Shown one piece after another: positions 34,732 through 45,449 of a DNA stretch of 64,000 nucleotides (position 1 is its first letter; every line of letters starts with the position of its first letter). Made by a program: the position numbers and the translations under genes. A model generated the notes under the pieces. It saw only the letters and a list, made by a program, of their open reading frames with translations. It ran no database searches and was not told where the DNA came from. The DNA comes from Epiperipatus broadwayi (Eukaryota; Onychophora; Udeonychophora; Euonychophora; Peripatidae), in assembly GCA_028023455.1 (NCBI GenBank), contig JAQFVV010006221.1, forward strand, positions 4,541,166-4,605,165, written 5' to 3'.

Positions 34732-36189
34732 ATTATGGGAAGGTTTGTTTGTTTGTATATATATGTTTTCTTTTAGGTTGATTTTCACTTGAGAAGGTCT
34801 ATTTGTAGTAGATGAAACCATGGTTGTGTAAGGATTTTGGTAAAGTTTGAATTTAATCTAGTATTGTATTGTTTTATGGTTTTGCATATATATATATATA
34901 TACAGCAATTAAACATTACTAAACAGTTCTTAGTAGTTCACTACAACTAATATCTTTGCGGATTTAGTTTTCCCTTTATTTAACGAAGTGGCAGGTTCAT
35001 TCAAGTAAGGCTACCAGTAATATTTATTATACAATAGATACAACTAGTAATATGAGTACATAAGGCAATTTATAATGTTTCCTAATATTACTCTGAAAAG
35101 TGAAAGTAACTCTTGCAATTTATACAAATGATAATGATTGCTCTCCTACAATACTCAGCACACCCTTTAACCCAGCACTCATGACTAACATATTTTCCTC
35201 TTTTGTTCTGTGTAGTATTTTTCTATGTGGGGTGAGTGGAATCAATCAATAGTTTTCTGGTTGTCAGTCAGCTGCTCTCTAAGTATATTGCAGAAATATT
35301 TTCAGTTTTTAATTTGAAATTGCAAAAAGAACTATTTGCTATTGTAAGAAATAATTCTTTTTATCATTCTTTTTGTGTGTGCACGCTTTAATTAATAAGT
35401 AATAAATTTTCTAAAAAGATAGTTATTGGTATGTTTTTGGTGCTATATAAACAAAGTTTTCTGCATTTAAATCTATATTTCAAATTACTGATTTCAGAAT
35501 GAGATATGTTGATGTTTTTAGGAAATTCCGAATTAAGTATTAGAAAATGTCTTTCTACATTTCCTCTGAAATTTAAAATTACCAATTTACTATTAACAAA
35601 CATAATTTCCTTTAATAACAATAAAAAAAATTAATCTTTTCCCCACTCTTCATGAAAATGATGGATTTTAGATTTCTTTCAAATGTTTGATATGCCTTTA
35701 AAAAGATCATGTGCATTATTTGAAAAAAAAATGTAAAAAAGAGATAAGTATCCATCTGCAATTAAAGTGTACACTATGTGGAAATGCAAATATTGTTCCT
35801 ATGAAATTATTCAGAATGTTTTTCACATTTGGCTTAAATTATAAAATCGAGGATTAAGATTTTTTCATGTTAATGTTTTAACTTAATTTCACTTCTGGAT
35901 TTAAATATAATAAATCGATTTTTTTAAAGATTCATTATAATGTTTAACATAATTTATTAATAAATGATAATCAACAGAAAAAACATGATTGGCTAATACA
36001 AACATCTTCAGTAAATTGTTTATCTAAATTTAATATTGCATATATTTATTTGTATCATCAATTTAAAAACATATCTTAATAATTAACCAACAAGTACAGA
36101 TCTTCGACTTTCATACAATTCACTATTTCACACAAGGGCAATAGAAAAAGACACATGTTACAGAATCTTTTAGCAAAAAAAGAAAATGA

Positions 36190-36826
36190 AGAAGATACTT
36201 ATGGATTAGCATGGACGCCAAGATTGATTACTGGATAATTCCAGATAATACAATTTATTATATATCACATTAATGCAATAATTATATATATATTTTAAAT
36301 TACACTTACTATCAGATTTTTTTAAAAATATATAATCCTGTCTAATAATTAATTTATTAATAAAAAAATAAAAAAATTGACATTTAATTGCTTCTAACAC
36401 ATTTGTCTTTCAATTATTGCTACGAAAACAAAAGCTTTTTTAAAAACATTACAACTTAATCCCATCCCACCATCTTTTCTCTTTTTTCTATAAATTTTAA
36501 TAAAAAGTAGTAAATCTTTTTAAATTTATAGAAAATGAGAAAAGACGGAAGGAGGGGGTTAAGTTTTACTGTTTTAAAAAAATGGAGGTTTCAGCCATAA
36601 TTGAAAGACAAATGTGTTATAAAAAATTAAATATCAAATTTATTTAATTTTTTATTAAAAAAATAATTACTGAACAGGATTATATATTTTTAAAAATCTG
36701 ATAGTAAGTGAAATTTTTTAAAATATATATATAATTATTGCATTAATGTGATATATATATAACGAATATTATAGCCTGGAATTATCCTAATCAACCTTGG
36801 CGTCCAGATTAGGTTACCAAGAAGAG
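36190..36826. mobile_element. Foldback element, unit 2 copy (uninterrupted)
   Basis: Orthologous to the outer element of unit 1. Inverted arms of about 300 bp run from GATTGATTACTGGATAATTC at the left to GGAATTATCCTAATCAACC at the right. The centre lies near 36,510. No coding capacity: the minus-strand frame at 36,206-36,400 is arm sequence. Confidence 0.75.
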
Positions 36827-37143
36827 TACAACTCAACAATCTCTTGATATATTTATAAAGAAAACATCAGATATTAGTCAATAAAGTGTTAATTTATGTA
36901 TATGCTAAGTCACCTCATTAAAAAATAAATATTTTAAAAACACTTTTTGATGTTTTTTTTAATATATATATTGCTCTACTTCCGTATATTTCAACTTTCA
37001 TTCACGTTTCAGAACCAATTAGATACAAAAGTCGAGGACCGCTTGGGTATTTATATTTGATAAAAATATCACTAAAAGGAAAATACATCACTAGTTTCAA
37101 ATTCTGTACTGTAGCAAATCAATTTAAAGCAATTAGATTGTCT

Positions 37144-37333
37144 TTACTGCATAAACCCTCTGTTCTCTAATCTTTCAGTAAACTTAGAATTTGAAGTTAT
37201 TTCTAAAACTTCTGCTGGTCTTTTAAACTTTTCGTTAACTAAAAGAAGAAGAGTTACTATGCCAAAAAGTACCAAAACCATAGCATAGATGTTAACAAGT
37301 ATTGCTTCAGGGGGAAACTGAGAATAATCTTTT
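37144..37333 (-). CDS. CYB561: Cytochrome b561 family, last exon, proximal copy
   Basis: A terminal coding exon of 190 nt, preceded by a T-rich tract and TTGCAG ending at 37,334, with a stop at 37,144-37,146. It begins KDYSQFPPEAILVN, closer than the distal copy to the K-Y-S seen in vertebrate family members at this point. A hydrophobic sixth membrane helix (YAMVLVLFGIVTLLLLV) and a basic cytosolic tail (NEKFKRPAEVLEI) follow. It joins in phase to the 45-kb exon, which ends in the first two bases of a Leu codon. Being nearer the upstream exons, it is the likely default terminal exon. It ends CAG TAA A, so it lacks the AATAAA that overlaps the distal stop. Confidence 0.78.
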
Positions 37334-37904
37334 CTGCAATAAAAAAAATTAATTAAGATTGCAGTGCATATAAACAATAAAAAAAAAACAAATAATAATA
37401 AAGTTAACAATTAAATTTAAAAAGTAAACATTTTAAAAGTTCATTTTATTTTTTAATATTTCATTGGAATACTAATTTTATTTTTACTTCCAAAAATAAG
37501 ATTAGACATTATAAGGAAGATAAAAATCATTATCATAAATATAAGTAGTCAATGAGAATGAGAAAAGTCAGTGTTGGAAGTAAACATTAAGCAATATAGG
37601 TAATAAACACAATAACATCACCAGCAATATTCATTAGTGAATTTTTGACAGTGGGTATAAATGTGCCAATATAGGCTAATCAACATGTGATCATGCCAAA
37701 CTCTAGGCATATTATAAAACCAATCATCAAAATTTCATCTGCACATACATATTTAAGTGCTAAAATATCTATATAATAATGGTATTACAAAATCTAGAAT
37801 TATTATATTAATGCTGATCATCATCAATGCTCTGGGTCATTCAATACCATGAATGTACTGACCATCAATAAACTAATTATCAAATCTATAAAGTAAAGAG
37901 AATA

Positions 37905-38545
37905 GGACATTGAAGTATTAGATTTAAAAATACCAGGTCAAATCCCAGCATTTATCTAATAGTTAACTATTAAGTAGAAAATCTGAAATTTTCAGACATC
38001 CATCTTTTCAAAACCAGTTATCTAACTTAAATAATCATATGGGACTGAACTAAGTTTAGACACACGATATATTATTACCTTTAGTTATATAAAATCACCA
38101 AAGCCTCAAGAGCAAAACAATAATTGCAAGGAAATCCAAGTCATATATCATGCCTTAATTTAATAAGCTTGTACTAAAAATGTTATATAATGAACATGCT
38201 AATAGCTCTTAACAAGCTTTTCTGAATATCCCTATCCTCAGACTGGTTTCTAGCTCTGGTTGTCGTCAGCGAGGCTATTTAAGTTAGATAGCTGGATTTG
38301 AAGACATGGATGTCTGAAAATTTCAGATTTTCTACTTTTTTTTTTAATAGTAGATAAATGCTAGGCGTGACCTGGTATTTTTAAATCTAATACCTGAATG
38401 TCCTACCACCTCACTGATAACAGCCAGAGCTAGAAACTAGACTTAGAATAGGGATATTCAGAAAAGCTTGTTAAGAGCTATTAGCACGCTCATTATATAA
38501 TATTTGTAGTACAAGCTTATTAAATTAAGTCATGTAATATATGAT
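37905..38545. repeat. Interleaved inverted repeats, unit 2 (split in unit 1 by the LTR element)
   Basis: Two inverted pairs are interleaved. The segment at 37,905-38,015 pairs with 38,285-38,405 (ACCAGGTCAAATCCCAGCAT against its inverse). The segment at 38,140-38,265 pairs with 38,416-38,545 (TAATAGCTCTTAACAAGC against GCTTGTTAAGAGCTATTA). The equivalent in unit 1 lies at 13,845-13,960 plus 25,690-26,300, separated by the retrotransposon. The pattern suggests a repeat and an inverted, permuted second copy of it. Confidence 0.65.
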
Positions 38546-39433
38546 GTGATTTCCTTAAAATCAAAGTAAAGAAAAAGTATGTGAGTCTTTATTATGGCCT
38601 TAGCACCATCCAAATAATTCTACAGAGAAATATCTTGATGTGTACACATATTGTTATTGTCTGAATGAGTTTTTAGAAATTGCAAGGACACTAAGGATTA
38701 AGAAATAATATGGCATATTTAACTATTGTTATAATTTCACTGGGATAACCTACAAATCCCTTCAAGAACAACTCTATGATAAAATCAGTCACATGCACTT
38801 GCTTATTCACAGAACAGATAGCTAAAAGAATAAGAATAAGGATATCAAAAAATAATTTCACAGATTTTTTTAAAAAAATTAATAAAATTAACAAATAAAA
38901 GAATTAAAAAATTTAAAAATGAGAACAGAACATGACAAATCCAAAGATTTACCCATAATTTTATACAATATATATGATTTCATATAATACAAAATTATTA
39001 TTCCTTTCAGATTCTTTAAAATAATAATTCATGTTATCTAAATGAGTCATTCACTTTCAATAACCAATCCTTAGAACATATTTCACAATAAAAAAAAAAT
39101 TTTAACTTAAATCTTCCACCTCTTTTTCTTTTAAAAATGAGAATTTCCCACACACTTCTAAGGGAAAAAAACATCTTTTCAACAAAACAACTAGAAAATT
39201 ATTCACTACTTTCAATTATTACTTTCATTATAAAGTAACAATTATAAGTAAAGATGCACACCCATCAACAATACTTTTTATTACCATGGAATTTCATTTA
39301 TTCGTCCTTTTGTAGTTGATTAGTTAAGTCTCTCTTTTTGAAAATCTTGCAGGGAGAAGTTGAGTCAATCTTTTGAATCTAAGTTTTTTAATAGCTTTCA
39401 CATTATTTTCATTCAGTTGTCTTTTATTTGTAC

Positions 39434-40722
39434 ACCTGAGTCTCCTTTTACGCGATAAATAGGTTCCTCAGAAAACACGCGCAAAAGAAATCGCACAAAA
39501 ATAGATGTAACTTACCTTGAAAAGGGGGGGATATGGACTGTGATTTTTCAAAAATCGCATAAAAGCAAAGCACCAACATAAAAGTACTTTAAAATTCGCA
39601 CAAAAAAAAAATAAGGAAATAAAATATGACTAATAAAAATTTTCAAATTTGGAAAAAATTGATACAAGACAAACTTTTTTTAACTATAATATTTAATTTT
39701 ATTCAAAACAATATATTTTTATGCATAATTTACAGTACAGTAATTGACATTTTTGATATACGTTTTAATTATTATCGCTACTTGCCGATAAACAGGTTCA
39801 TTTGCAAACTGGTAAAAAATCAGATTCTTCACAAGAGGAAATACAACTAGCGCCAACTTTACTCTCATGTTGTGTTAATAGTTTTCTGGTGACAACGTAA
39901 TTAGTAATTAATCTTTGAGACGATTTTATTAATTGTTTATGAAGCTCGCGATATCCAGACATACAACCATTTAGCCCTCGTTGGAATTTAAGAGCACGTT
40001 CGTGATTAGTGTCATTAATAAGAAAATAATTTGCCAACTGATTAGAAAGTTGAAGACCTTCTTGAATCATTTTTGCAGTGAAAGGAACAGGTTCCACTTC
40101 TGTTTCATTATCTTTTTCTACACTAACTAAAAATTAAATTCTTATTTTTGTCTTTCATTTTTTAATTTTCAATTCCGTTTAAAAATCAAATTTTGTTTCA
40201 CATCACATTAATTTCAGTTCACCTTAAGTAATTTTTAAATTGTTAATTACAATTAAAAATCAGATTTTAATTTTTAATTGTCAAATTTAATTGTGCCCAC
40301 TGCTATTACTCACCTTTTACAAATAAACTTGCAGACACTAAATGATTAATAATTGATTACGTTCTTTTTTAAAAAGTAAAAACAGAATGTGATTTAAAAT
40401 GCAAAATTAACACGCACAACATTTGAACAAATTTACATTATAATCTTGTAAAATTTAATGTGTGTACATAAAATGTGGAAATCATGATTTTAATTTCATT
40501 ATTGCATAAAATCTTACTATTATAAAGCACTGAAAATATTGAAATTATTAAGATGAAAGTCGAATTCCAATAATGTGCTATTACTTTCAATATGATGTAA
40601 GTGCGCGAAATTTATTATTTAAAGTAATAGCGCATTATCGGAGTTCTACTTTTGAAGAAACATGAATCGCGTAACTTCAAAATTGTGTTAAATAAATCCA
40701 TGTAAAATGAGACCCAGGTGTA
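39434..40722. mobile_element. Pogo-like (Tc1/mariner superfamily) element, copy 2
   Basis: It is bounded by CACCTGAGTCTCCTTTTACG and GTAAAATGAGACCCAGGTG and flanked by TA on both sides. Unit 1 has the single TA at the empty site (27,864). It is longer than the copy at 11,888-12,833 because it keeps a transposase-like segment. The ends and TA target place it in the Tc1/mariner superfamily. Pogo/Tigger affinity is inferred from the ORF tail. Confidence 0.75.
39798..40097 (-). pseudogene. C-terminal remnant of a pogo/Tigger-like transposase
   Basis: A 99-codon frame within the pogo-like element. It reads MIQEGLQLSNQLANYFL, then HERALKFQRGLNGCM and QRLITNYV, before DFLPVCK at the stop. The helical region and the final S/L-I-T-x-Y/F pattern recall the C-terminal tails of pogo/Tigger and jerky-type transposases. 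The DDE catalytic domain and the HTH domain are missing, so it is not functional. Assignment is by resemblance only. The upstream ATG is arbitrary because the frame simply opens within the remnant. Confidence 0.5.
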
Positions 40723-41399
40723 GATCCAGATGTCCAGCATAATAACTATTTGTTAGCCTTTTCTTCTTTTAGTATTTTCACTTTAATAATTATTTTCATT
40801 TCAGTTTTTCCCATTTAGCCTTTCCTTCTTTTGTAGCTCCAGGGTTCAAATTTAACAAACACAAACATTTTCATGTCAAGTTAACAATTATATTAGCTTA
40901 ACCCAGGTTGCAGTTTAACAATTATTTTCATTTCAGATTAACTCAAGTTGAGACATTTATGATTTTGAATGGGTTAATACATAAGACTAATTGATTCTTT
41001 CTGCCAAGGGTATTTTCTTTCTTCTACATTGTTTTCAGTGAAATTGGTTACACAGTTAAATCAGTAAATAATCAATTCTTAATAAGGACTTAGCACATGG
41101 TTCTTGTAAAATCCATACTATTATATTGTTTTTCAAGAATAATTTTTTTAATAACAAAGAGTGAGATCAATTTATCATCACACTTACAAGATGAGTTCCT
41201 GATTGCACTCCCTACAACTGTTTAAATGCTACTGAATTCTGCTGCCCACACTATCTTTTATTTTTGTAAAACAACCCTGACATCAATATTCCATTCAATC
41301 ACATGAGTATCAAAAAAAATTGCTGCATTAAGCCTTAGCCAATTAATTTTTTTTTTACAAGAAAGATAATATTTTTAATATATATATACATTAATTTAC

Positions 41400-41700
41400 A
41401 AAGAAATCAAGTCATTTGTCACATGACCTAATTTAACAAGTTTGTATTACAAAGGTTATAAATAGAGCTCGCAAATAAGCTCTTAACAAGCTTTGCAGAA
41501 TATCCCCAAACCCAGTTGAAGAATATCCCCAATCCCAGACTGGTTTCTGCTACTGGCCTCCTCAGTGAGATGCTACGGGCTTCCTCAATGAGGTGCTAGA
41601 ATCCTAGCACCTCACTGAGGAATCCAGTGGCAGAAACCAGTCTGGGAATGGGGATATTCTGCAAAGCTTGTTAAGTTCTTATTTGTGAGCTCTATATATA
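41400..41700. repeat. Foldback repeat at the outer end of unit 2
   Basis: AATAAGCTCTTAACAAGCTT, then CCCAGACTGGTTTCTGC, then CCTCAGTGAGATGC is followed by the inverted sequence GCACCTCACTGAGGA, then GCAGAAACCAGTCTGGGA, then AAGCTTGTTAAG. The first arm contains a 25-bp local repeat (GAATATCCCC twice). The duplication boundary falls inside this foldback: unit 1 ends in the middle of the first arm. Confidence 0.75.
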
Positions 41701-43350
41701 ACATATTAATTTGGAAAACAACTTTGATAGATCTTAATTTCTTGTTGTTTTTTAATTAATTGATAAATAATTATACAAGAAAAAAATATCACTTTTTTCT
41801 TTCACAATTATACCAAATAAAACGTTAACATTTATATTATTATAACTATGTTTTAAATTCTTCATATGATCATTTCATATATGTAAATCTTTTTAGAAAT
41901 TTAACATAGTTAAATTCTTGTTTAACAATTAGGTTACTCTGCAACATGAGAACAAATATTTTTTTTCATTCCCTTCCCCATTTAAATGGACATAAAATGA
42001 TTGATGCAGATGAGAAGAAAATGTCATCTGGATTATTTTTCTATTCATTTTTTTTATTTATGTGTTAAGATAAAGAAAATTATTATTAACAATTTATTCT
42101 TCTTAAAAAGGTCTTACGAGCTGGGCATTATAGGTGCCCTTTATACCTGTTTCATCTTTTAATATGAAGGTATTTTCTATAATGCTGTGGCAATATTGTA
42201 AGAACCATCACATGAATCTGTCAAAGATCTTATAAATATTTTTCTGTGGATGACTAACTCTCTCTTATTCTTGAATGTTCACTTGTAGAACTCCTTCTCA
42301 GGTTCCCATTGCTAATTCTCTGGTATTCTTGCTCTGTCCGACCTCCTTTTAAGCCTTCTTTTCAACTTTTCTTCTCATGGACTATATTTATTTTAAGAGC
42401 TATATTACTCCTATTGGTCTTACCCCATGTTCTTTGTGGCCTCTTATTTTGAATGTTGAAAAAATCAAATTCCCTTCTTGCATCTGTTGACTTATATCTA
42501 AGAAATTCAGAATTTCTCCACTTGTTGAATAGTTCTACTGTCTGTATAGATAATTATTTGATCTATCTTGTATGACCACTTGTTTCGAACTGGTAAATTA
42601 GTATTAAAATGAAAGGGTATTGTTTGGAAGTTTGTTACAATGATTCTAATAATAACGTGAAAGGCTAAAACCTTCGGCAGAAGCGCCTTAAAAATGCTTA
42701 TGTGACAGCCAATCAAATACAATAATGACTGCATGTGGAACTCTCAATTCAAGAACACAAGCCAGAACTATGAGAAAAAGATGATTTGTGAATTATTGTT
42801 GTGATGAGTGCATTCATAGATTGCTTCTCTATTAATATATATTTTCCGCATTACATTTTTAATAACTATTTTTCATGGGATTATTAAAATTATTACAATT
42901 TATATCTTATTTGAAACTGTGAGCTGATCTTTATAATTAAGACTTAACAAAAATTGTTTCTAATCTAATGATTTCACCTCTTTAAATATTGATGATTGGT
43001 TTATTATCCATATAAGAGCATGGGAATTTAGGAGTAGTTTTTTTGTTGGATAAATTTATATTGATATATGAAAGAGGATATTATTTGTAAGTTTGTTAAA
43101 ATAAATCTACTAAATTCATCTAGTGAATTAATAATTATGGAAGTGCATTCGTGGTTTATTTCTCCACAAATATTAATCTAAAACATATTTATTACTTTTA
43201 AAAATGGTGTCGGAATGTGGTATTTGATACAATGAACTAAACTTATGAATGGAAAGAGAAAAAATATTAAAAATGAATATGGACATGATTTTTATAATAG
43301 AAATAAGACTAAATATGAAAAGAAGGTTAATATTGTTTTATGAATTTGAT
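41701..43350. other. AT-rich non-coding stretch
   Basis: No gene or identifiable transposon. A minus frame at 42,507-42,734 has no recognisable motif. Probably intron of the b561 gene, since it lies between its 45-kb and 37-kb exons. Confidence 0.45.
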
Positions 43351-43530
43351 ATGATATCTGAAAGAATGACTCTGAACCTACCCTGACACCTCTCTGAGGA
43401 GTACCAAAGCATGAAACCATGGTCAGGGTTTTGGGGAGGGATTCCTGACATATATTTTAAGTGCTGGCTCTGGCTAAGCATTTATGATAAAGCTTGTAGA
43501 GGAATTGGCAATCCTCATTGTTTATAACTT
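43350..43530. repeat. Diverged relative of the CTCACTGAGG/AGCTTGT repeat group
   Basis: Contains ACACCTCTCTGAGGAG, then CATGAAACCATGGTC, then AAAGCTTGTAGAGG, in the same order as the 41.6-kb foldback arm but well diverged. Only weak support. Confidence 0.35.
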
Positions 43531-43599
43531 ACAAGCTTAAGAGATAGGGTCATTTGATCTATGCTTCTTATTTTGACTATTTATGACTTGGGTTATTTT

Positions 43600-44480
43600 A
43601 TTTATTAAAAAAGGAAAAATACAAATTGGAAGAAGAAACAGTTATTAGAACATTTGTATAGGAACCTATAAATTTAAAGATATTTTTACAGATGAGATAG
43701 ATATAGCAAGAGCTGTAAGATATTTACTCATACATATTTTGATAAGTTACTGATGCTTTAATTGGAAGATGGACTGTTCATCGTATCAGATACAAAATGA
43801 TGATGTTTACAAACAACGAGAATCTTAACAAGATATTATACAGGGTTGATAGAATTTATAGAAAGTTTAAGATAAAACTAAATATAAATAATCTTAAAAC
43901 AATGAAAATAAGTGATAAGAAAAAAAAATATTTGAGTAATCATTGGAAAGAAAGTTATATGGTAAGTTTTTTTTTAATCTTTGAGAACTTGGTTAATTGA
44001 TAGTGGAAATAACAGAAAGGACATAGTAAAAACTCTAATAGCTTCAACAGATTTTAAATACATATAGAAATTATTCTATTGACCATTTAAAATTAAATCT
44101 AAGAAAGGGATTTCTAAATGGAGCAGAAACATGGACATTTAGAAAGCATGAAGTGAAAAATTTGGAGGTTTTAGAGATATGAATTTGTAAAAGAATGAAA
44201 GATAAATTGGGAAAATAAAAGTAACGATAGAGATATTTTAAAAAAAAAGTGGAAAAAGATTATTTATTGAGAAAATTATATTAAAGGGGACAAATTAGGC
44301 AAGGGTAAGAAAAATTAAGATCAACATGATAGGACTGTGGAAGATATGATGAAAAAAGATATTTAAAAATTTTGTTGATGACTGTAAAAAAAGAAATAGC
44401 CAAGAGTAAGAGATTGAAAAGCTTGAAGAAAATAGTCTGGTTTGGTAAGTGAAACATGTATTTGGCAAATAACTATTGAT
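43600..44480 (+). pseudogene. LINE reverse transcriptase fragment (RTE-like)
   Basis: An open stretch at 43,797-43,950 reads NNENLNKILYRVDRIYRKF, then KLNINNLKTMKIS, equal to the block after the YADD box in RTE-like and related LINEs (NxxKTKxMxIS). After stops, another frame near 44,120-44,215 reads NGAETWTFRKHEVKNLEVLE, the well-known LxYGAETW segment. A basic tail follows near 44,390. The copy is badly decayed and lacks its endonuclease domain. Confidence 0.7.
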
Positions 44481-44546
44481 GGTGATGAATATTTTTATTT
44501 CAAAACAAGCCAGTTACACTTAATCTATCTTTAATATTTAAATATA

Positions 44547-45116
44547 TGAGGTGTATCAATTTAATTCCCAGAATATACCTTCATAAAATATTCATGCGGA
44601 AGTGTACACTAGTGGCTACTATTACCTTCAAATTAGTCCCCTTGTGCAACTTCTATACACTAATTAAAATGGTGTTCCCATTTCTGGAAGCACATCTGGA
44701 ATTCATTTTCAGGAATACTATTGAGCAGCTGCTTCACATTCTTTTGGATATCAGTTATAATAGAAAATCTTTGTTCTTTGAAGGCAGTTTTTAATTTTGG
44801 AAATAACCAAAAATCACAGGGAGCTAAGTCAGCTAAATAGGCAGGATATCCTAATTGTGTAATTGATTTTTTGACCAAAAAGTCTCTCACAATGATGCAC
44901 TATGACTTTCGAACACCCATTTTTACATCAAAGCATGCACACAGATATTTATTATTTTCTCACTAGCTAACTAACAACTAGTTATATTAGCTTAAATTTA
45001 CATGTGTTAGCTTAAACATATTGAAACATGAATGTTCAATACTCCTGTGATTTTGATACAATTAAGGCATGGGTGACACTACACAGCCAATCCAGGAATT
45101 AAATTATCACACCTCA
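44547..45116 (-). mobile_element. Internally deleted mariner element
   Basis: TA dinucleotides flank inverted ends: TGAGGTGTATCAATTTAATTCC at the left, and the complement of GGAATTAAATTATCACACCTCA at the right. At 570 bp it is less than half of a full mariner (about 1.3 kb). It retains the 3' part of the transposase gene on the minus strand. Confidence 0.85.
44660..44890 (-). pseudogene. Mariner transposase, C-terminal third
   Basis: The frame reads YLADLAPCDFWLFPKLK, the signature around the third catalytic Asp of the mariner D,D34D transposase. KQLLNSIPENEFQMCFQKW, the usual C-terminal helix, follows. The first two catalytic aspartates and the DNA-binding domain are lost in the internal deletion. 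The displayed ATG is not the true start. Confidence 0.85.
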
Positions 45117-45283
45117 TATGTGTAAACAATGCACCTCTATCTTTATAACTTTCAAACAATTGTTTAGAATTAATACAACCAAATATTCATGACACATGTA
45201 TGAGTAATGTGTTATTTGGATATTAAATCTAAATGTAAATAATTACTTATAAATAATAATTATATATTTTAAAAGCAACTTAC

Positions 45284-45438
45284 AAGGAGAATATTAATTT
45301 TTCAGTAATACCAGTTAAAGCTGTGGCTATTGCACAAATAAAAATTCCAGCTCCGCTAAAAACATGAATAGGAAGATAAAACCTACGGTAGCGTTCACTT
45401 AACTTCGGAAAAAGAAAAGTAATAAATCCAAACACCAA
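45284..45438 (-). CDS. CYB561: Cytochrome b561 family, penultimate exon
   Basis: A 155-nt internal exon. The acceptor is ...TTTTTAG, ending at 45,439, and the donor is GTAAGT at 45,283-45,278. It begins in phase 0 after the CAG that ends the 54-kb exon and finishes with the first two bases of a Leu codon. It encodes VFGFITFLFPKLSERYR, then FYLPIHVFSGAGIFI with the conserved haem-ligand His of the fifth helix, then ATALTGITEKLIF. This matches the FLFPG...HxFFG...GTALLGLxE block of animal cytochromes b561. These are six-helix, two-haem membrane proteins that pass electrons from ascorbate across vesicle or plasma membranes. Confidence 0.9.
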
Positions 45439-45449
45439 CTAAAAATAAA

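Larger units (their letters stand above)
31217..34888. mobile_element. Head-to-head pair of Penelope-like elements (large palindrome)
   Basis: Left arm (31,257 to about 33,075, minus sense) and right arm (about 33,108-34,888, plus sense) are almost identical inverted copies of one element. They meet at a T-rich centre near 33,078-33,108. The outermost shared bases are the complement pair around TGCAAAACCATAAAACAATA. The left end has about 40 extra bases. The insertion split a TA microsatellite that is intact in unit 1 (near 8,447), so it post-dates the duplication. Terminal inverted arrangements are known for Penelope-like elements. Both copies lack the 5' part of the ORF. Confidence 0.9.
28694..41574 (+). 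repeat. Tandem segmental duplication, unit 2
   Basis: Direct repeat of unit 1, abutting it without spacer. After removing the 1.85-kb TIR element, the Penelope-like palindrome (3.67 kb) and the pogo-like element (1.29 kb), about 6.1 kb remains. Its right boundary is placed where it stops matching unit 1, at TCAGTGAGATGC (41,562-41,573). It holds the proximal b561 last exon. Confidence 0.92.

Noticed and set aside
28694-41574. The whole window as two haplotypes joined by assembly error
   Set aside because: Not excluded, but the units share a precise junction, differ in nearly all insertions, and sit in direct tandem with different outer flanks. That fits a real duplication at least as well. 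Long-read support would settle it.
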